The notes under the pieces are model-generated. The model saw only the letters and a program-made list of their open reading frames with translations. It searched no databases and was not told the DNA's origin. 64,000 nt of DNA, taken from positions 20,845,272 to 20,909,271 of the forward strand of contig CM028914.1 in NCBI GenBank assembly GCA_016801845.1, in the 5' to 3' direction. The first letter of the stretch is position 1. Each line of letters opens with the position of its first letter. The position numbers were made by a program, and so were the translations under genes. The stretch comes from Polydactylus sextarius. Taxonomy: Eukaryota > Chordata > Actinopteri > Polynemidae. Shown piece after piece: positions 1-10,600 of this stretch.

Positions 1-188
1 CATAGTGATCCCTCTGCTGAGATACAGTTTATTGAGGAATAGAAACGATGAAGTTAGAGATGATCAGCACTTTTCTCTCTTGCTTATTATCCACTGCTCT
101 TCTGATGTACGTCTGATATTTTCCTTCTACCAAGATATAAACTAAGCCATAACTGTGCAACATTTTCCAACCGCTCTGTCTCTCACAG

Positions 189-339
189 TGTGGACGGCGT
201 TCCGTTCCTCATGCGAGACCACACTTTGAGGCGAACCACAGATGTCAGTAAGGTCTTTCCAGCCAGACAGTTTGATGACGCCTCTTTCTTCAACTGGACA
301 GAGATTCGCTCTCTAAATGCTGGCCAGTGGTTTTTGGAG
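189..339 (+). CDS. gdpd4/gdpd5: gdpd exon: part of catalytic GDPD barrel (DGVPFLMRD...NAGQWFLE)
   Basis: Acceptor ctctcacag ends at 188 and donor GAG|gtactg starts at 340. The first base completes a codon from the upstream exon; the exon ends in phase 0. It carries the conserved DGVPFLM.D..L.RTT strand of the GDPD barrel. Bases 1-188 are the 3' part of the preceding intron. Confidence 0.88.
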
Positions 340-1729
340 GTACTGAAATCACATCACCTCTGCTCAGTCCACATTATTTTAAAGTTCACCGTCGCTATAA
401 AATTGATTTTTCCTTTTAGTGAAACCACATCATTCACAATATTCTTTTATATAAAACAATGATACAGAAAATAGAAAATCCAAATGTTTTATTACATAAA
501 AAATAGATTTAACTCAATGTCTGGCCCTGTTGCTTTTCTCTTCATCCAGAGTGACCCCTACTGGACAGTGCACACTCTGACAGCGAGGGAACGCACCAGA
601 ATCAGCAACCAGACAGTGTGCAGCCTGTTGGAGATGCTGCGTCTGGCAGCCAGGGCCAACAGCTCCGCGCTGCTCAACATCCGCAAGCCCCCACCTGAAC
701 ATCCGCGCTCCCGCAGCTGGTTCATGGACACACTGTGGGCTGTGCAGAAAGCAGGGATTTCCCAGAAGCGGGTGAGGACTGTAGGTCCTTTCATAGTCAT
801 CCTCTGATAACATAAAGGTGCTGCTTGTAGTCCTGTCACTGGTGTAGGCAGCTGGCATTGCCACAGTATATTAAATGCACATAGTAAGAAACTGTGGAGA
901 ATATAAAGGGAAAGTAACGTCATATTGATAATTTAATTTCTACAAGGAGCACCTTTTAACTTCTTCTGAATGTGAAGCACATCCTGGACTCTATCTGATC
1001 AAGGTTTTTCCATCTCGTCATGTATTTCTGCCAGGTAACGTTGACCCCTGACACGGACAGGGGAAAAGTCCGGGGGCTTCAGCAGACCTCTACTGAGAAG
1101 CTGTCGGTGGAGGAGATAAGGCAGAGGGGGATTACAAGCCTGACCCTCCACTATAGCAAGGCCAGCCACAAAGATATAAAGTAAGAGCTACGGCCAGGAA
1201 ACAAGAAAGATACATCATCCATGTTCTCAACAATGTTATTGTCTGAAAAAAATGGCTGTATTTACTGTGTTGCATTAAATATTCAGCACTAATAAAGCAA
1301 GTTAAAGTTTCTGTTGAAACAAAATTAAAACCATCAGCAAACTACACAACCATCATCAGACTGTGTAAATGTGATATGGCCTAAAAAGTATACACAGCAC
1401 ACATGTTCAATATTTTGATAAATATTATAGATCCTACAATGTTTCTGTGTTTCGAATGCATAGACTGGATTTAAACTATCGGTGTTTTTCTGTGAGTTAA
1501 AAGGCCAGGACCTTTGCTTTTAACACTGACATGTATTTTTTCTTTCCTCAGGGAATATCTGGCCAATAATGTGAGTGTGACCGTGTACCCAGTGAATGAG
1601 CCCTGGCTCTACTCCATTCTGTGGTGTAGTGGGGTGCCTTCCGTGTCCTCTGACGCCCCTCACATCCTCCGAAAGGTGCCTTACCCCATCTGGCTCATGG
1701 TAAACAGCTTTCCTCTCTCTCATCTGGCA

Positions 1730-1788
<59 letters not shown>

Positions 1789-4700
1789 TACACGCATAGA
1801 CAGGCAAGGTCACACAGCAAGACAAGAGGACAGCAGGAGAGAGGACAGAGACTGACGAGGGCCCAGCAAGACTCGAGGGCAAGGACGCAGAGTAATATGA
1901 GGCAGCTCAGCGTGGTGTTGGACAACAACAGGACCCTGGGAAAGAGTCCGAGACAGGTTGAGACAAGGGCACAGATCTGAACTCAAAAGCAGCTGTCAAG
2001 CAGCTTTTTGTTTTAGTCGGAGCCTTGTGTTGGCTGCAGGACACGTGCATGTCGATGGTGACCTCCAGTGGCACTGACTGGAAATGACTCTTCTTTGTGT
2101 CTTGTCTTGCAGAGCCAGAACATGTACGAGTTCATCTGGATCACGTCAGATCTAGTCTCCATCGGCATAGTGATAGGAATTTTCTGTTTTCAGAAGTAAG
2201 TACAGTCGGGGATAGTCACACACAAACACAGACAACTACAGAGCAAGTTAAAGTATGAGAACCTGAGAACCAGAAATATTTTAATCTGACCTCATATTTA
2301 TTCTCTCACCTTGGTTATTCTAAACTGCAGGTCAGTTCTATATCTGAAGATATAGAGTAGAGGGGCAGAGGGTGTAGATGACCTGGTGTAAATGTTCAAG
2401 CAGCAAACATGAACTATTTGGGTGGAGAATGAGATTTTTTAAAACACCAGTCATCATTAATATTGTACAGTTGGCCTTACTGTCCTATAGAAGGAGAGTC
2501 AATGATGTTTTGTGTTCAGCCCAGAAGAAACCATAATGTTCAGTATGTGTCTGTTCAGATGTTCAGTAAATGTGACACTGTGCTGAAACACATACACATA
2601 TTCAGTGTTAGAAAAACTGATTGGACCTGAGCTTCAGTCTTGTTCTGTGTGTCTTTCAGCTGCAGCACTGACTGTTGTTCTGTTCTTTTCTTTCTTTTTC
2701 TTTCCCTTTGTTTTTGTCTTTTGTCTTCTCAATGTTTCCTTGTTTGTCCTCCTGCTATAACCTCTCTCTGTCTTCCTGTCCTCCCTCTCTCTCTCCCTCT
2801 CTCTCTCTCCCCTGACATTCTTACTTTGTGCTGTGCTCTTCCTGATCTGCATGCAACCTTCCTCTGCTGCCCCCGGCATCTGTCAGCTATCATATGATCA
2901 GGTAACTGCTGCCACTGCCTTGCCCTATGTTTCTGCCTCTTTGTCTGTCCTCTTTGTGCTTTTTCTGCCCAACTCCCAGAGGCTGATTCTCTCCTTTCCT
3001 TCCTTTCACTGCACCAAATCTATGTCATTTTAGTGTAATGGTGCAGCTGAAATCACTGCCTCATGTGGAATCATGTGCTCACATGTTTTTGTGCTGGGAC
3101 AGGTGGAGGATGAGCGGGATGCAGAACTACAACCCTGAGCAGATCATGCTAAGTGCTGTGGTGCGACGATCCAGTCGAGACGTCAACATAATGAAGGAGA
3201 AGCTCATATTCTCAGGTGCAGCTCTGATCATGCTCAAACATGGAAATACTGCAGCTGGCAGCAGTATTTTTATAAAAAAGCTTTGTAAAAATAAAGAAGC
3301 TCCTGTGGTGGACACACACCTTTAGCTACAATTGACTTAATACAGTTTCATAACTGGGTGACTGTGGCAAGTAAATCAGACAGGTGGGAGAAGATCTGTG
3401 TACAGTCTGTGATCTCACCACATGATGGTGCTAAAATACAAAAGTTTAGATTAAGTGTAGCGTTTCATCTTAAGGTGCTAACCAGTGAGAGGCTGCGGTG
3501 AGGTTTGTGCAGGTAAAACAAAAGTCCTGTTCGAGATTTAATGTGTGTGTTGAGGTTTTCCATTCCCTGTCTAAAGCCACAAAAGGAAGAGGAAAGAGAA
3601 GCACTATGGTAAAGCAGCTACAGTTTAAAAATGGTGCAAAAATGTACAGTGCAGTGTAATGTAGATGCAAAGATGCATCCTCATAAGAGTTGTACTCCAG
3701 CCAGTCGTACTTACTAAGCAGATCTCTTTACAGAAATAATTCATACACTTAATAATGATAATTTATTGATTCAGACATTTAATAGTTTAATCAAAAATAT
3801 CCCACATTGATTTTTTATAAATCATGACCATTGCAAAATCAATGTAAATCTTTTTATATCATCTCTGTTCTTCTCATTTGTAACTACTTCTAAAGGCTTC
3901 AACCATTCAGTCTTCAAAAGGTTCATCTCCATTAGTACAATATCAGATGTATTCAGTTTTTATATATCTCACTCTTAAAATGAAATATTCAGCTTTTAGT
4001 GAACATATTTTTCCTCATTAAAATGAATGAAGAAGTTCTTCAAATCCCCAAAAACCCTTTTTCCTCTTTGAAGTGTAACTACTTCAGCAGACTTTCAACT
4101 TCAGACTTCATTTCAGCTTCAAACAGGTCACAAGTCTTTCAGCTGTTCAGCTGATATTTAAAATTTTAACATCTTTTTTACAGCTTTGAAATATCACGAA
4201 TGAAGTGTCATGCTAGTTTATGCTTAGTTTATAATGGCGGCGTATTGGAGCAAGTTGGAATGTGTTACATGACCTGTGACATCACCAACTAACTCTTCAA
4301 CTGTTTTTCTTTTCTACATTTTTATAATAATTGTATAATTTAATTGTGGCTCCTGTAGCTTCTTCTGTCATCTTCTGTTTCTCCAAACAGTTTATAGGTG
4401 GAATTGTACAGAAATTTGTGCTGTTTCACGAAGTGTGAGGCATTCATTGATACAACTTTTGAACATGAAATGTTCTAAAAGAGACAGAGACTCCAATGTT
4501 AACTGACCTCTCCCACTCTTGAACAAATACAGGAGAATGGTCACTTTTAAAACTAACGCATCTTTCACACACAAATGACATGTGTAGGTCTTGAGCAAAG
4601 TTTCCAGATGGTCAGTATGGAGAATATCAACAACATGATATCATCATCATAATATAACTAATATGTAATAATATAATAATGATGTATATATATAACTATT

Positions 4701-5190
4701 TATTTATTTTACTTTTTTATTTTCTGTTAATCTATTTTATTTAATGCTGTCAAACAGATAAATTAGACAAAAAATAGACAAAAAAATGTATTCTATTCTA
4801 TAATTCTATATTATTCAGTTGTATCTCAGTAGTGCTTTCTCTATATTAAAACTGCTTCTACCACACAATTTTCAGGCTCCACCTCTATTTACACAGAGAT
4901 CGTTCTTATTGGTTGATTACTTTTAAGTAGTGTTTCACTTTTCATTCATTAAAACAGCCAGAAATCCCACAGCTAGTTCTACAGAAACTGGGTATTGAAA
5001 TGTGACATACTTTGACAAACAAAGTGTGTCAAAGTATTTGAATACTGTCCAGTAAAGTTAGCGAGTTACAGCATCATTAACATTTATTCTCTTTTCAGAA
5101 CTTAACAACGGGCTCAGCAGCACAGAGGAGCTGTCTCTGTATCCTGAGAACGGTTATGCACAATACTCTCATGGAGGCCACAGTCGCTGA
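189..5190 (+). CDS. gdpd4/gdpd5: Glycerophosphodiester phosphodiesterase, GDPD4/GDPD5 (GDE2-like) type, 3' seven coding exons
   Basis: Seven exons join in frame: 189-339, 550-771, 1035-1180, 1552-1699, 2113-2195, 3103-3215 and 5099-5190 (TGA at 5188-5190), giving 317 residues. All introns are GT-AG and all phases agree. The product is the second half of a six-transmembrane ecto-phosphodiesterase whose extracellular GDPD domain hydrolyses glycerophosphodiesters; family member GDE2/GDPD5 cleaves GPI anchors at the cell surface. Visible family marks are DGVPFLMRDHTLRRTT, NAGQWFLE, EPWLYSILWC, a last hydrophobic helix (ITSDLVSIGIVIGIFCF) and the cytoplasmic tail NPEQIMLSAVVRRSSRDV..IMKEKLIFSE shared with GDPD5. 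NxS/T sequons (NQT, NSS, NVS) fit an extracellular domain. The GHRG and ExD catalytic motifs lie left of the window. By recalled comparison the body is only moderately similar to human GDPD5, so gdpd4 is equally possible. Confidence 0.9.
550..771 (+). CDS. gdpd4/gdpd5: gdpd exon: extracellular loop with sequons
   Basis: Acceptor cttcatccag at 540-549 and donor CGG|gtgagg at 772. The exon is 74 whole codons. It encodes SDPYWT, two N-glycosylation sequons (SNQT, ANSS) and PPPEHPRS, which matches PP.EHP in GDPD5. The intron before it is only 210 bp. Confidence 0.88.
1035..1180 (+). CDS. gdpd4/gdpd5: gdpd exon: GDPD domain, middle part
   Basis: Acceptor ttctgccag ends at 1034 and donor AA|gtaaga starts at 1181. 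It starts in phase 0 and ends two bases into a Lys codon completed by the next exon. It encodes VTLTPDTDRGKVRG and ITSLTLHYSKASHKDI, corresponding to the LR/YTQVS segment of GDPD5. Confidence 0.85.
1552..1699 (+). CDS. gdpd4/gdpd5: gdpd exon: end of GDPD domain (EPWLYSILWCSGVPSVSSD)
   Basis: Acceptor tctttcctcag ends at 1551 and donor ATG|gtaaac starts at 1700. The NxW-type motif VNEPWLYSILWC..GVPSV is the best-conserved barrel end in GDPD2/4/5. A 56 bp (CA)n tract begins 31 bases after the donor. Confidence 0.9.
1731..1786 (+). repeat. (CA)n microsatellite in gdpd intron
   Basis: Twenty-eight uninterrupted CA units, 31 bases downstream of the donor at 1700. Confidence 0.95.
2113..2195 (+). 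CDS. gdpd4/gdpd5: gdpd exon: last transmembrane helix
   Basis: Acceptor tgtcttgcag ends at 2112 and donor AA|gtaagt starts at 2196. It encodes the sixth membrane segment, a hydrophobic run ending in FCFQK, followed in the next exon by W-R as in GDPD5 (QKWR). Confidence 0.87.
3103..3215 (+). CDS. gdpd4/gdpd5: gdpd exon: conserved cytoplasmic tail
   Basis: Acceptor gctgggacag ends at 3102 and donor TCAG|gtgcag starts at 3216. It encodes YNPEQIMLSAVVRRSSRDV and IMKEKLIFS, nearly identical to the juxtamembrane tail of GDPD5 and the strongest reason for placing the gene in the GDPD5 side of the family. The preceding 907 bp intron holds a long pyrimidine-rich stretch at about 2680-2815. Confidence 0.9.
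3216..5098 (+). other. gdpd4/gdpd5: Last gdpd intron, no other feature
   Basis: This 1.88 kb intron is AT-rich and contains only short AT-rich runs (about 4630-4740). No exon-like open frame with splice sites was seen on either strand. Confidence 0.6.
5099..5190 (+). CDS. gdpd4/gdpd5: gdpd last coding exon and stop codon
   Basis: Acceptor tctcttttcag ends at 5098. The exon reads ELNNGLSSTEELSLYPENG and ends HGGHSR followed by TGA. Its position and the ELS..Y/S pattern parallel the GDPD5 tail (SEISDGVE..D.LS), but the end is shorter and diverged. Confidence 0.82.
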
Positions 5191-5340
5191 ACAACATGCA
5201 CGGAAAGGGATGGAAAATATGACTGGCTCTTCATTTTCATGTCAGAGCGTTGACTGTGATGGAAAATTATTTTCTTGTGGGAAGAAAAAGGGAAACCAGT
5301 CTACTGGGCAACTCACATTGGAAGTGATGACAACATGTAC

Positions 5341-5346
5341 AATAAA
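5341..5346 (+). promoter_or_regulatory. Poly(A) signal AATAAA of gdpd gene (candidate)
   Basis: AATAAA lies 151 bases after the stop codon. A second AATAAA at about 6379-6384, followed by T/GT-rich sequence, could serve a longer 3' UTR. The choice cannot be made from sequence alone. Confidence 0.45.
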
Positions 5347-7494
5347 TGTTTCCATTATATGGCCAGTGTTTTCAATAATTGATCACCTTCTCTCCTGAAT
5401 TTATTTATACAATCTTTAATCATCTAACACCTGATAGATAGTGTTTTTTCCAAAACTCTGTGTTAAACTGTCAGTCAAGACCACAACTACTCTCTGAAAT
5501 AGTTCAACGTTTACTTTTAGGTTTATTTAGGAAGTCATTTAGTCACTTTCACTGTCATCATTTACGTATGGTTAGAAAATCATCACTGGGAACATAAGGC
5601 TATTTATGTCAATGGTGTCATCTTTTATCTGACAAACAGGAAATTAACTCACTGAGTCACTGAAAAGGTGAAAATGTAATTTGTTTTTCTTTGTAATAGA
5701 TATTTTTATATAGAAACGTAGTTTTCTTGGAGCAGAAAAGGAAAGAACCTCATCGTGTTTGTCACTAGAAAATCCTCTCAGTCAACATTACTGGATAATT
5801 GTAGTTATCTTTGTGGTTATTGGGCCAAAATTCCATCTAACCATTATGAAGAATTTCTGAGTGACCTTCTCAAAAGTTTTTTTTATTTGAGCTAAAACAA
5901 ACAAACAAACAAACAAACAAACTGTACTCTTGTATTTTTCAATGTCATTGATTTCACTGTTGTTTTATAACAGAGCAGATGAGCTGTGTAGTGTTCTGTA
6001 ATATACACTGTTGTAAATATGATGAATCCTTTTACATGTTTTTATTTTTTCCCTGTGGGAGGATTTTCATTGGTTGGATACATAAACAGTATATTTTATG
6101 TTTGCATTTATTATCATTATTACTCATATCCTCTTGAAGTGACAGACAGATTAGGAGAAATGTTTCTGGGGTGGGCGGGGTAATGTCTTTCTGCCTCTTT
6201 TCAGTCAGTCTATGACTGATTTACTTTATAGGCATATTTAGGTATTACAACTTTCACATGGCTGCCTTTTTGTTAAATAATTGGTAGAATATTGTAGATG
6301 TTTTTTGTTTTTGTCTTAAAGTGTAATAGAGGCACAGATTTCAGACTACACCTACGTGTTTAGCTGCAGACATGTTCAATAAAAGTGATCTTCTCTCCTT
6401 TCTCAGGTTGTCTTCTATGAATCATTTTAAATTGAAAAGCAAATTAAAATACTGATAATGAAAATCAAACCTGACAAAATATTGGATTCACTCAGAACAT
6501 TGGGGTATTTCAAAGGTCTGTGTGTTGGATTAGGTAAAATCTAATGGCAAAAGTACAAATAATGGTCCAATGCTATTTTCATATCACCTGAAAACAAGAA
6601 TCGCTGTTGACATAGAATGAGTCTTTCATATTTGCATCTGAAGCAAGTCCTCTGCCATGGAGTCTGGTTACAGTAGTTCTACAGTATCCCACAATGGACA
6701 AACCAAATGAAGAGGGTCTTTTGCATTTTCATGTTCCCTGGAGGCCACTATAGTTTCTCCTACACACTTGGAGGAGGGACAAAGCAAATCATTTACAGCT
6801 AGTTGTAATGTTCAACCTTAACACTAGACGTCACTAAATCCCACAAACTCAATCCTACTCATATTACTTAATGCATATATGGATGGACAGATGGATGGAT
6901 GAACCAAAATGTTTCAAATATGGAAATAGATGTAACAGCATCTATGTGAATCATGTTAGAAGTGTAAATGTTATAATGTCTTCACCTGCACCGTGTTTCT
7001 AATTAATTCTGCGCATAAAAATGACAGATAACAAAGTAAATGTTATTAGATCAGAAAAAAATCCTCCACTATCACATTGTGAATTATATCAAAGTGATGG
7101 CATCATGTAGAGCCACAATGATGATTCAGTTCATCATCATCACTATTAAAAATGTCATTTTGAGCTCATTTTAAATATGTTATTGACTAAAGACTCAAAA
7201 AATAATTGGCACATTAACTTATAATGAAAATAACAACAGTTTCACTCACACTTGTTATTGATAGTGAAGTGCACCAAATGAGCTGTAATGTCCTCCTGTA
7301 TACAGTTATGAAAATGTAATTGTGCTGAAAAGAACACAGATTTAAAAAAGAACATATCACGATTTACTAAATACATTGGCATTGTACATTGGCAGTAATT
7401 ACACTGTTGCAATTTATTTTAAATCTTTTGATTCACAAGTCATGCGAGCAGCACAGTGAGAAGTCAAACAGGCGTTATAAAGAATGGATTGTTC
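5347..7494. other. 3' UTR/intergenic gap between convergent genes
   Basis: The gap is AT-rich. It contains a (CAAA)n run at about 5895-5922 and a GGAT-type simple run near 6881-6900. No coding exon was found. The two flanking genes converge here, so most of it is 3' UTR or short intergenic sequence. Confidence 0.55.
7413..7418 (-). promoter_or_regulatory. samsn1: Poly(A) signal AATAAA of samsn1 (candidate)
   Basis: The + strand TTTATT reads AATAAA on the minus strand, about 77 bases after the samsn1 stop codon at 7495-7497. Confidence 0.45.
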
Positions 7495-7670
7495 TCATGA
7501 AGTTGTCATCTCAGAGGAGAGAAGCTGCTCAGAGGGGAAGTCAAGGTCTGAGTCGTCTGCGTTGTGGTCGGGACAGCCGGAGTCTCTTGAACAGTTGTTC
7601 ATATCTGCCTTTGTTTTCTTACCGGGGGTCTCAGCCTCCTGATTGGCCTCATTCTCCAGCTGACTATCAA
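7495..7670 (-). CDS. samsn1: samsn1 last coding exon (RDSGC tail)
   Basis: Acceptor tgatttacag precedes base 7670 and the TGA stop is at 7497-7495. It encodes FDSQLENEANQE, CSRDSGCPDH and an acidic/serine end LLSSEMTTS. The RDSGC motif is shared by SAMSN1, SASH1 and SASH3 just after the SAM domain. Confidence 0.88.
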
Positions 7671-10600
7671 CTGTAAATCAGAGAAGACGGGTTGGTTGGA
7701 TATACTGTCAGAGAGTTGAATAGACAAGCAGCAAGTAATCCTTTATTGTTCCTGCACATTATGGCTGAACAGCCTATCTGTCTGCAGCTACTGTCCTTGC
7801 ATGTGCTGCTCTATTCTCAGAAATGCTCTTTGGGGTTATCCTGTTATCCTTAACCTCTTTAGTTTGCCTCTTTAGTGGCGGAGATCCCCTCCCAGTCTTA
7901 TCTGCTAGAGGTGTAATGTCACTTGTCTCTTTTTCTAACTGAATCCAAAAGTCTCATCATATTTTTTTCCAATTTTATCATGTCACAAAATGTACATGAT
8001 GACACTGTCCTTGTATGACCTCTTCTCTGTTTGCCATTACTCACAGCTCAGTTGCTGCAGGGATTCGACAGCGGCGAGCAGGCGATGCCTGTGCTCTGGA
8101 TCAGTCATGTTCAGCTCCATCAGGTGATGCTCTCTCAGCCTCATCAAATCCTCCACAGTTTGGTAACCATTCAACAGCAGAGATGAGGAATACGCCTGAT
8201 AAAGTGGAAAAAAAACCTTATTCAGAAGAGAAGGAACAACCTGTTTGTTTGGAGGATAAAACAAAATACAAAGAAAAACAACATACCTCCAAACTGAGAT
8301 GCCTTAACACTTCCTTCACAGTTGATTTGTGTCTCACTTTGGGGGTTTGTGTTTCCTCATATGTCTCCGGACTCTCCTCTGTCAGTACATCCACATAAAT
8401 GAACTTGAAATTTCCAATTCTGCCATTCAGCTGGCCTGTCCAGATTCCCATCGGGGGCTTAGAAATGATGTCAATCACATCTCCCACCTATATAAAAGTT
8501 TAATTTTCATTTTATTACATTTATTTATTGGTGATCATGTACAAAAACATCATACCTCCAGAGATACTTCATACCAGAATTACTTTCTAGAACAATACAT
8601 TGAAAAAGTATGACCATTAAAGAGTCCAAAGAGTCTACCACTACAGTGATTTGAGCTAAATGCTAGTGTGTTTATGTCAATAATATCTTATATATTAAAG
8701 CAATATTAAGATGCAGATGTTTTTGCAGGTTGTTTATAGTATTTACAATGGTCATCATCTTAGTTAAATGTGTGCTAACATTTGCTAACTATCACCATCA
8801 TAATCAGTATTTAACAAATTAAAATTATAATTCTAACAAATTAAAATTAAAATGACAGATCATCAACAAAGTCATCAACAGGTCATCAACAATGAAGACA
8901 TGATTAATTTGTTTGAAATCTATGAATATCTGTGCAACATTTGGTCTGTCAAAAGCTTCATAAATCTGCTTCAACTTCACTAGACTCTCAGTGCCACTGC
9001 CACTGGGCTGGCTGAAAAAACTTGTGACTGACATCTTAAATCTATGTAGGTCTCCATTCCTATCATGACACAGCCAGTAATACATTATCACACACAGATT
9101 ATTGTATTCCATTGACTTTAACACTTGTTTACCTTAAGTTTGAGGGATTCTGTGTCATATGGACTTGGCACATGGTCCGTATGAACTCTGGCTTTGCCCC
9201 AGTAGTGTCTGGTTAACAACAGATCGTCCTCCAGCCTCAGACTACCTCTGTTACTGGAGCAGTCTGACCCACTGGTGACTCCACCTGGGGAGCAGCACAC
9301 AAAGGTTGGGGTTCAATAATGTGTAGAGCTAATTACTGCGTTGAATTAAAGCACTTTGTGATTGCCCATGTCAGTAACAAGATTGTTTGGGTGCAGGGTT
9401 TGCTGTGTTAAAAGGTTACTGTGCTTCTACAAATTAGTGCACCCAATGTGGAGTAACAGGAGTGTACAAATGAAGGGTTACGTCCTTCATCAGGTCATGG
9501 TGTGGGGAGTACACTTAGAGAAGATGCTTACTTGAGGAGCTTTGTCTACTGTTGAGGCTATAGAGGCTTTCCAGTGAGTTACTGGACTTCCTCTTTCCTT
9601 CAATAAATGGTTGTCTGTCACCAGCATCCTTCTTCCATGCTTCATTTTTCTGGGTGTCTCCATTCTACATGGTAAAAAAAAAAGAAAAAAAGTCACATTT
9701 TATTCTCTTATATATGTTCTTTGTTCTCTGTCATTTATTGTCTCCTACTGCCACCAAACAAAAGAGAAAGCTAACCAACCAGAAAGCTTACTCAGAGCGC
9801 TAAGCTGCTGGGTTTGACTCCTCGTGTGATGGAACAGCTCAGTTTATGCTGGAACATGCAGCTCCTCTGGCAACAAAACACTTAATCCTGCAAGAGTCGC
9901 CTTGCTTTTTATAGCTTAGACCTATGGGAGACATGTACCGTGCATAATCCCAGACAACCTGTGTTCACCTTCTGACTTCCTGTTCTTCTTATAGGGACTA
10001 CAGGGATGGGTTCAATGGTATTGCATCACAGACAATATGAATTCGAGATATTTCATATTTTTCTGTTCAACTTCATGTAATTTGTAAATAAAAATAATTT
10101 CCTACTGTTTGGGCCAGAAAAGGTGATTGTTTCCTGTTCTTTGTGCAAAAGCAGCTTCCAGGAAAGGCCTGATCCTTCAGATGATACAGCGTCAAGTATC
10201 ATCATCATCTACAGCTGATAGAAGCAAGTGGGCTCAGGATTACTGAAGTAAACATCTGTCAGAGTCATATTCACTGATACCAACTGAGACTTTACTGAGC
10301 CAAAATAAAGCCTGGTTTTCTCTGTGTTCAGAAGTTGACTTATGTGGACTAACTGAACTCAGAGGCTATGGTATCATCACACAGTGGAAATATGGAAAGA
10401 CCAATCCAGTTTAGTTGCATAGAGTTTTATCGATGATGTAAGTATGAGTTGCCATCAGTCATTAACTGATTGTCTTTTGAGTATTAACTGTGTTAATCTG
10501 TGCATTAAATCATCATGAATTATGCATTAGCTGTGTATATTGTTGAGTGTGTATTTTGTAACATTACTGTAGCTTATACAAGTGCTACTATACATAACAT

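Noticed and set aside
2680..3033. Open frames in the pyrimidine-rich part of a gdpd intron
   Set aside because: Low-complexity CT/T runs; the exons on either side join in phase without it.
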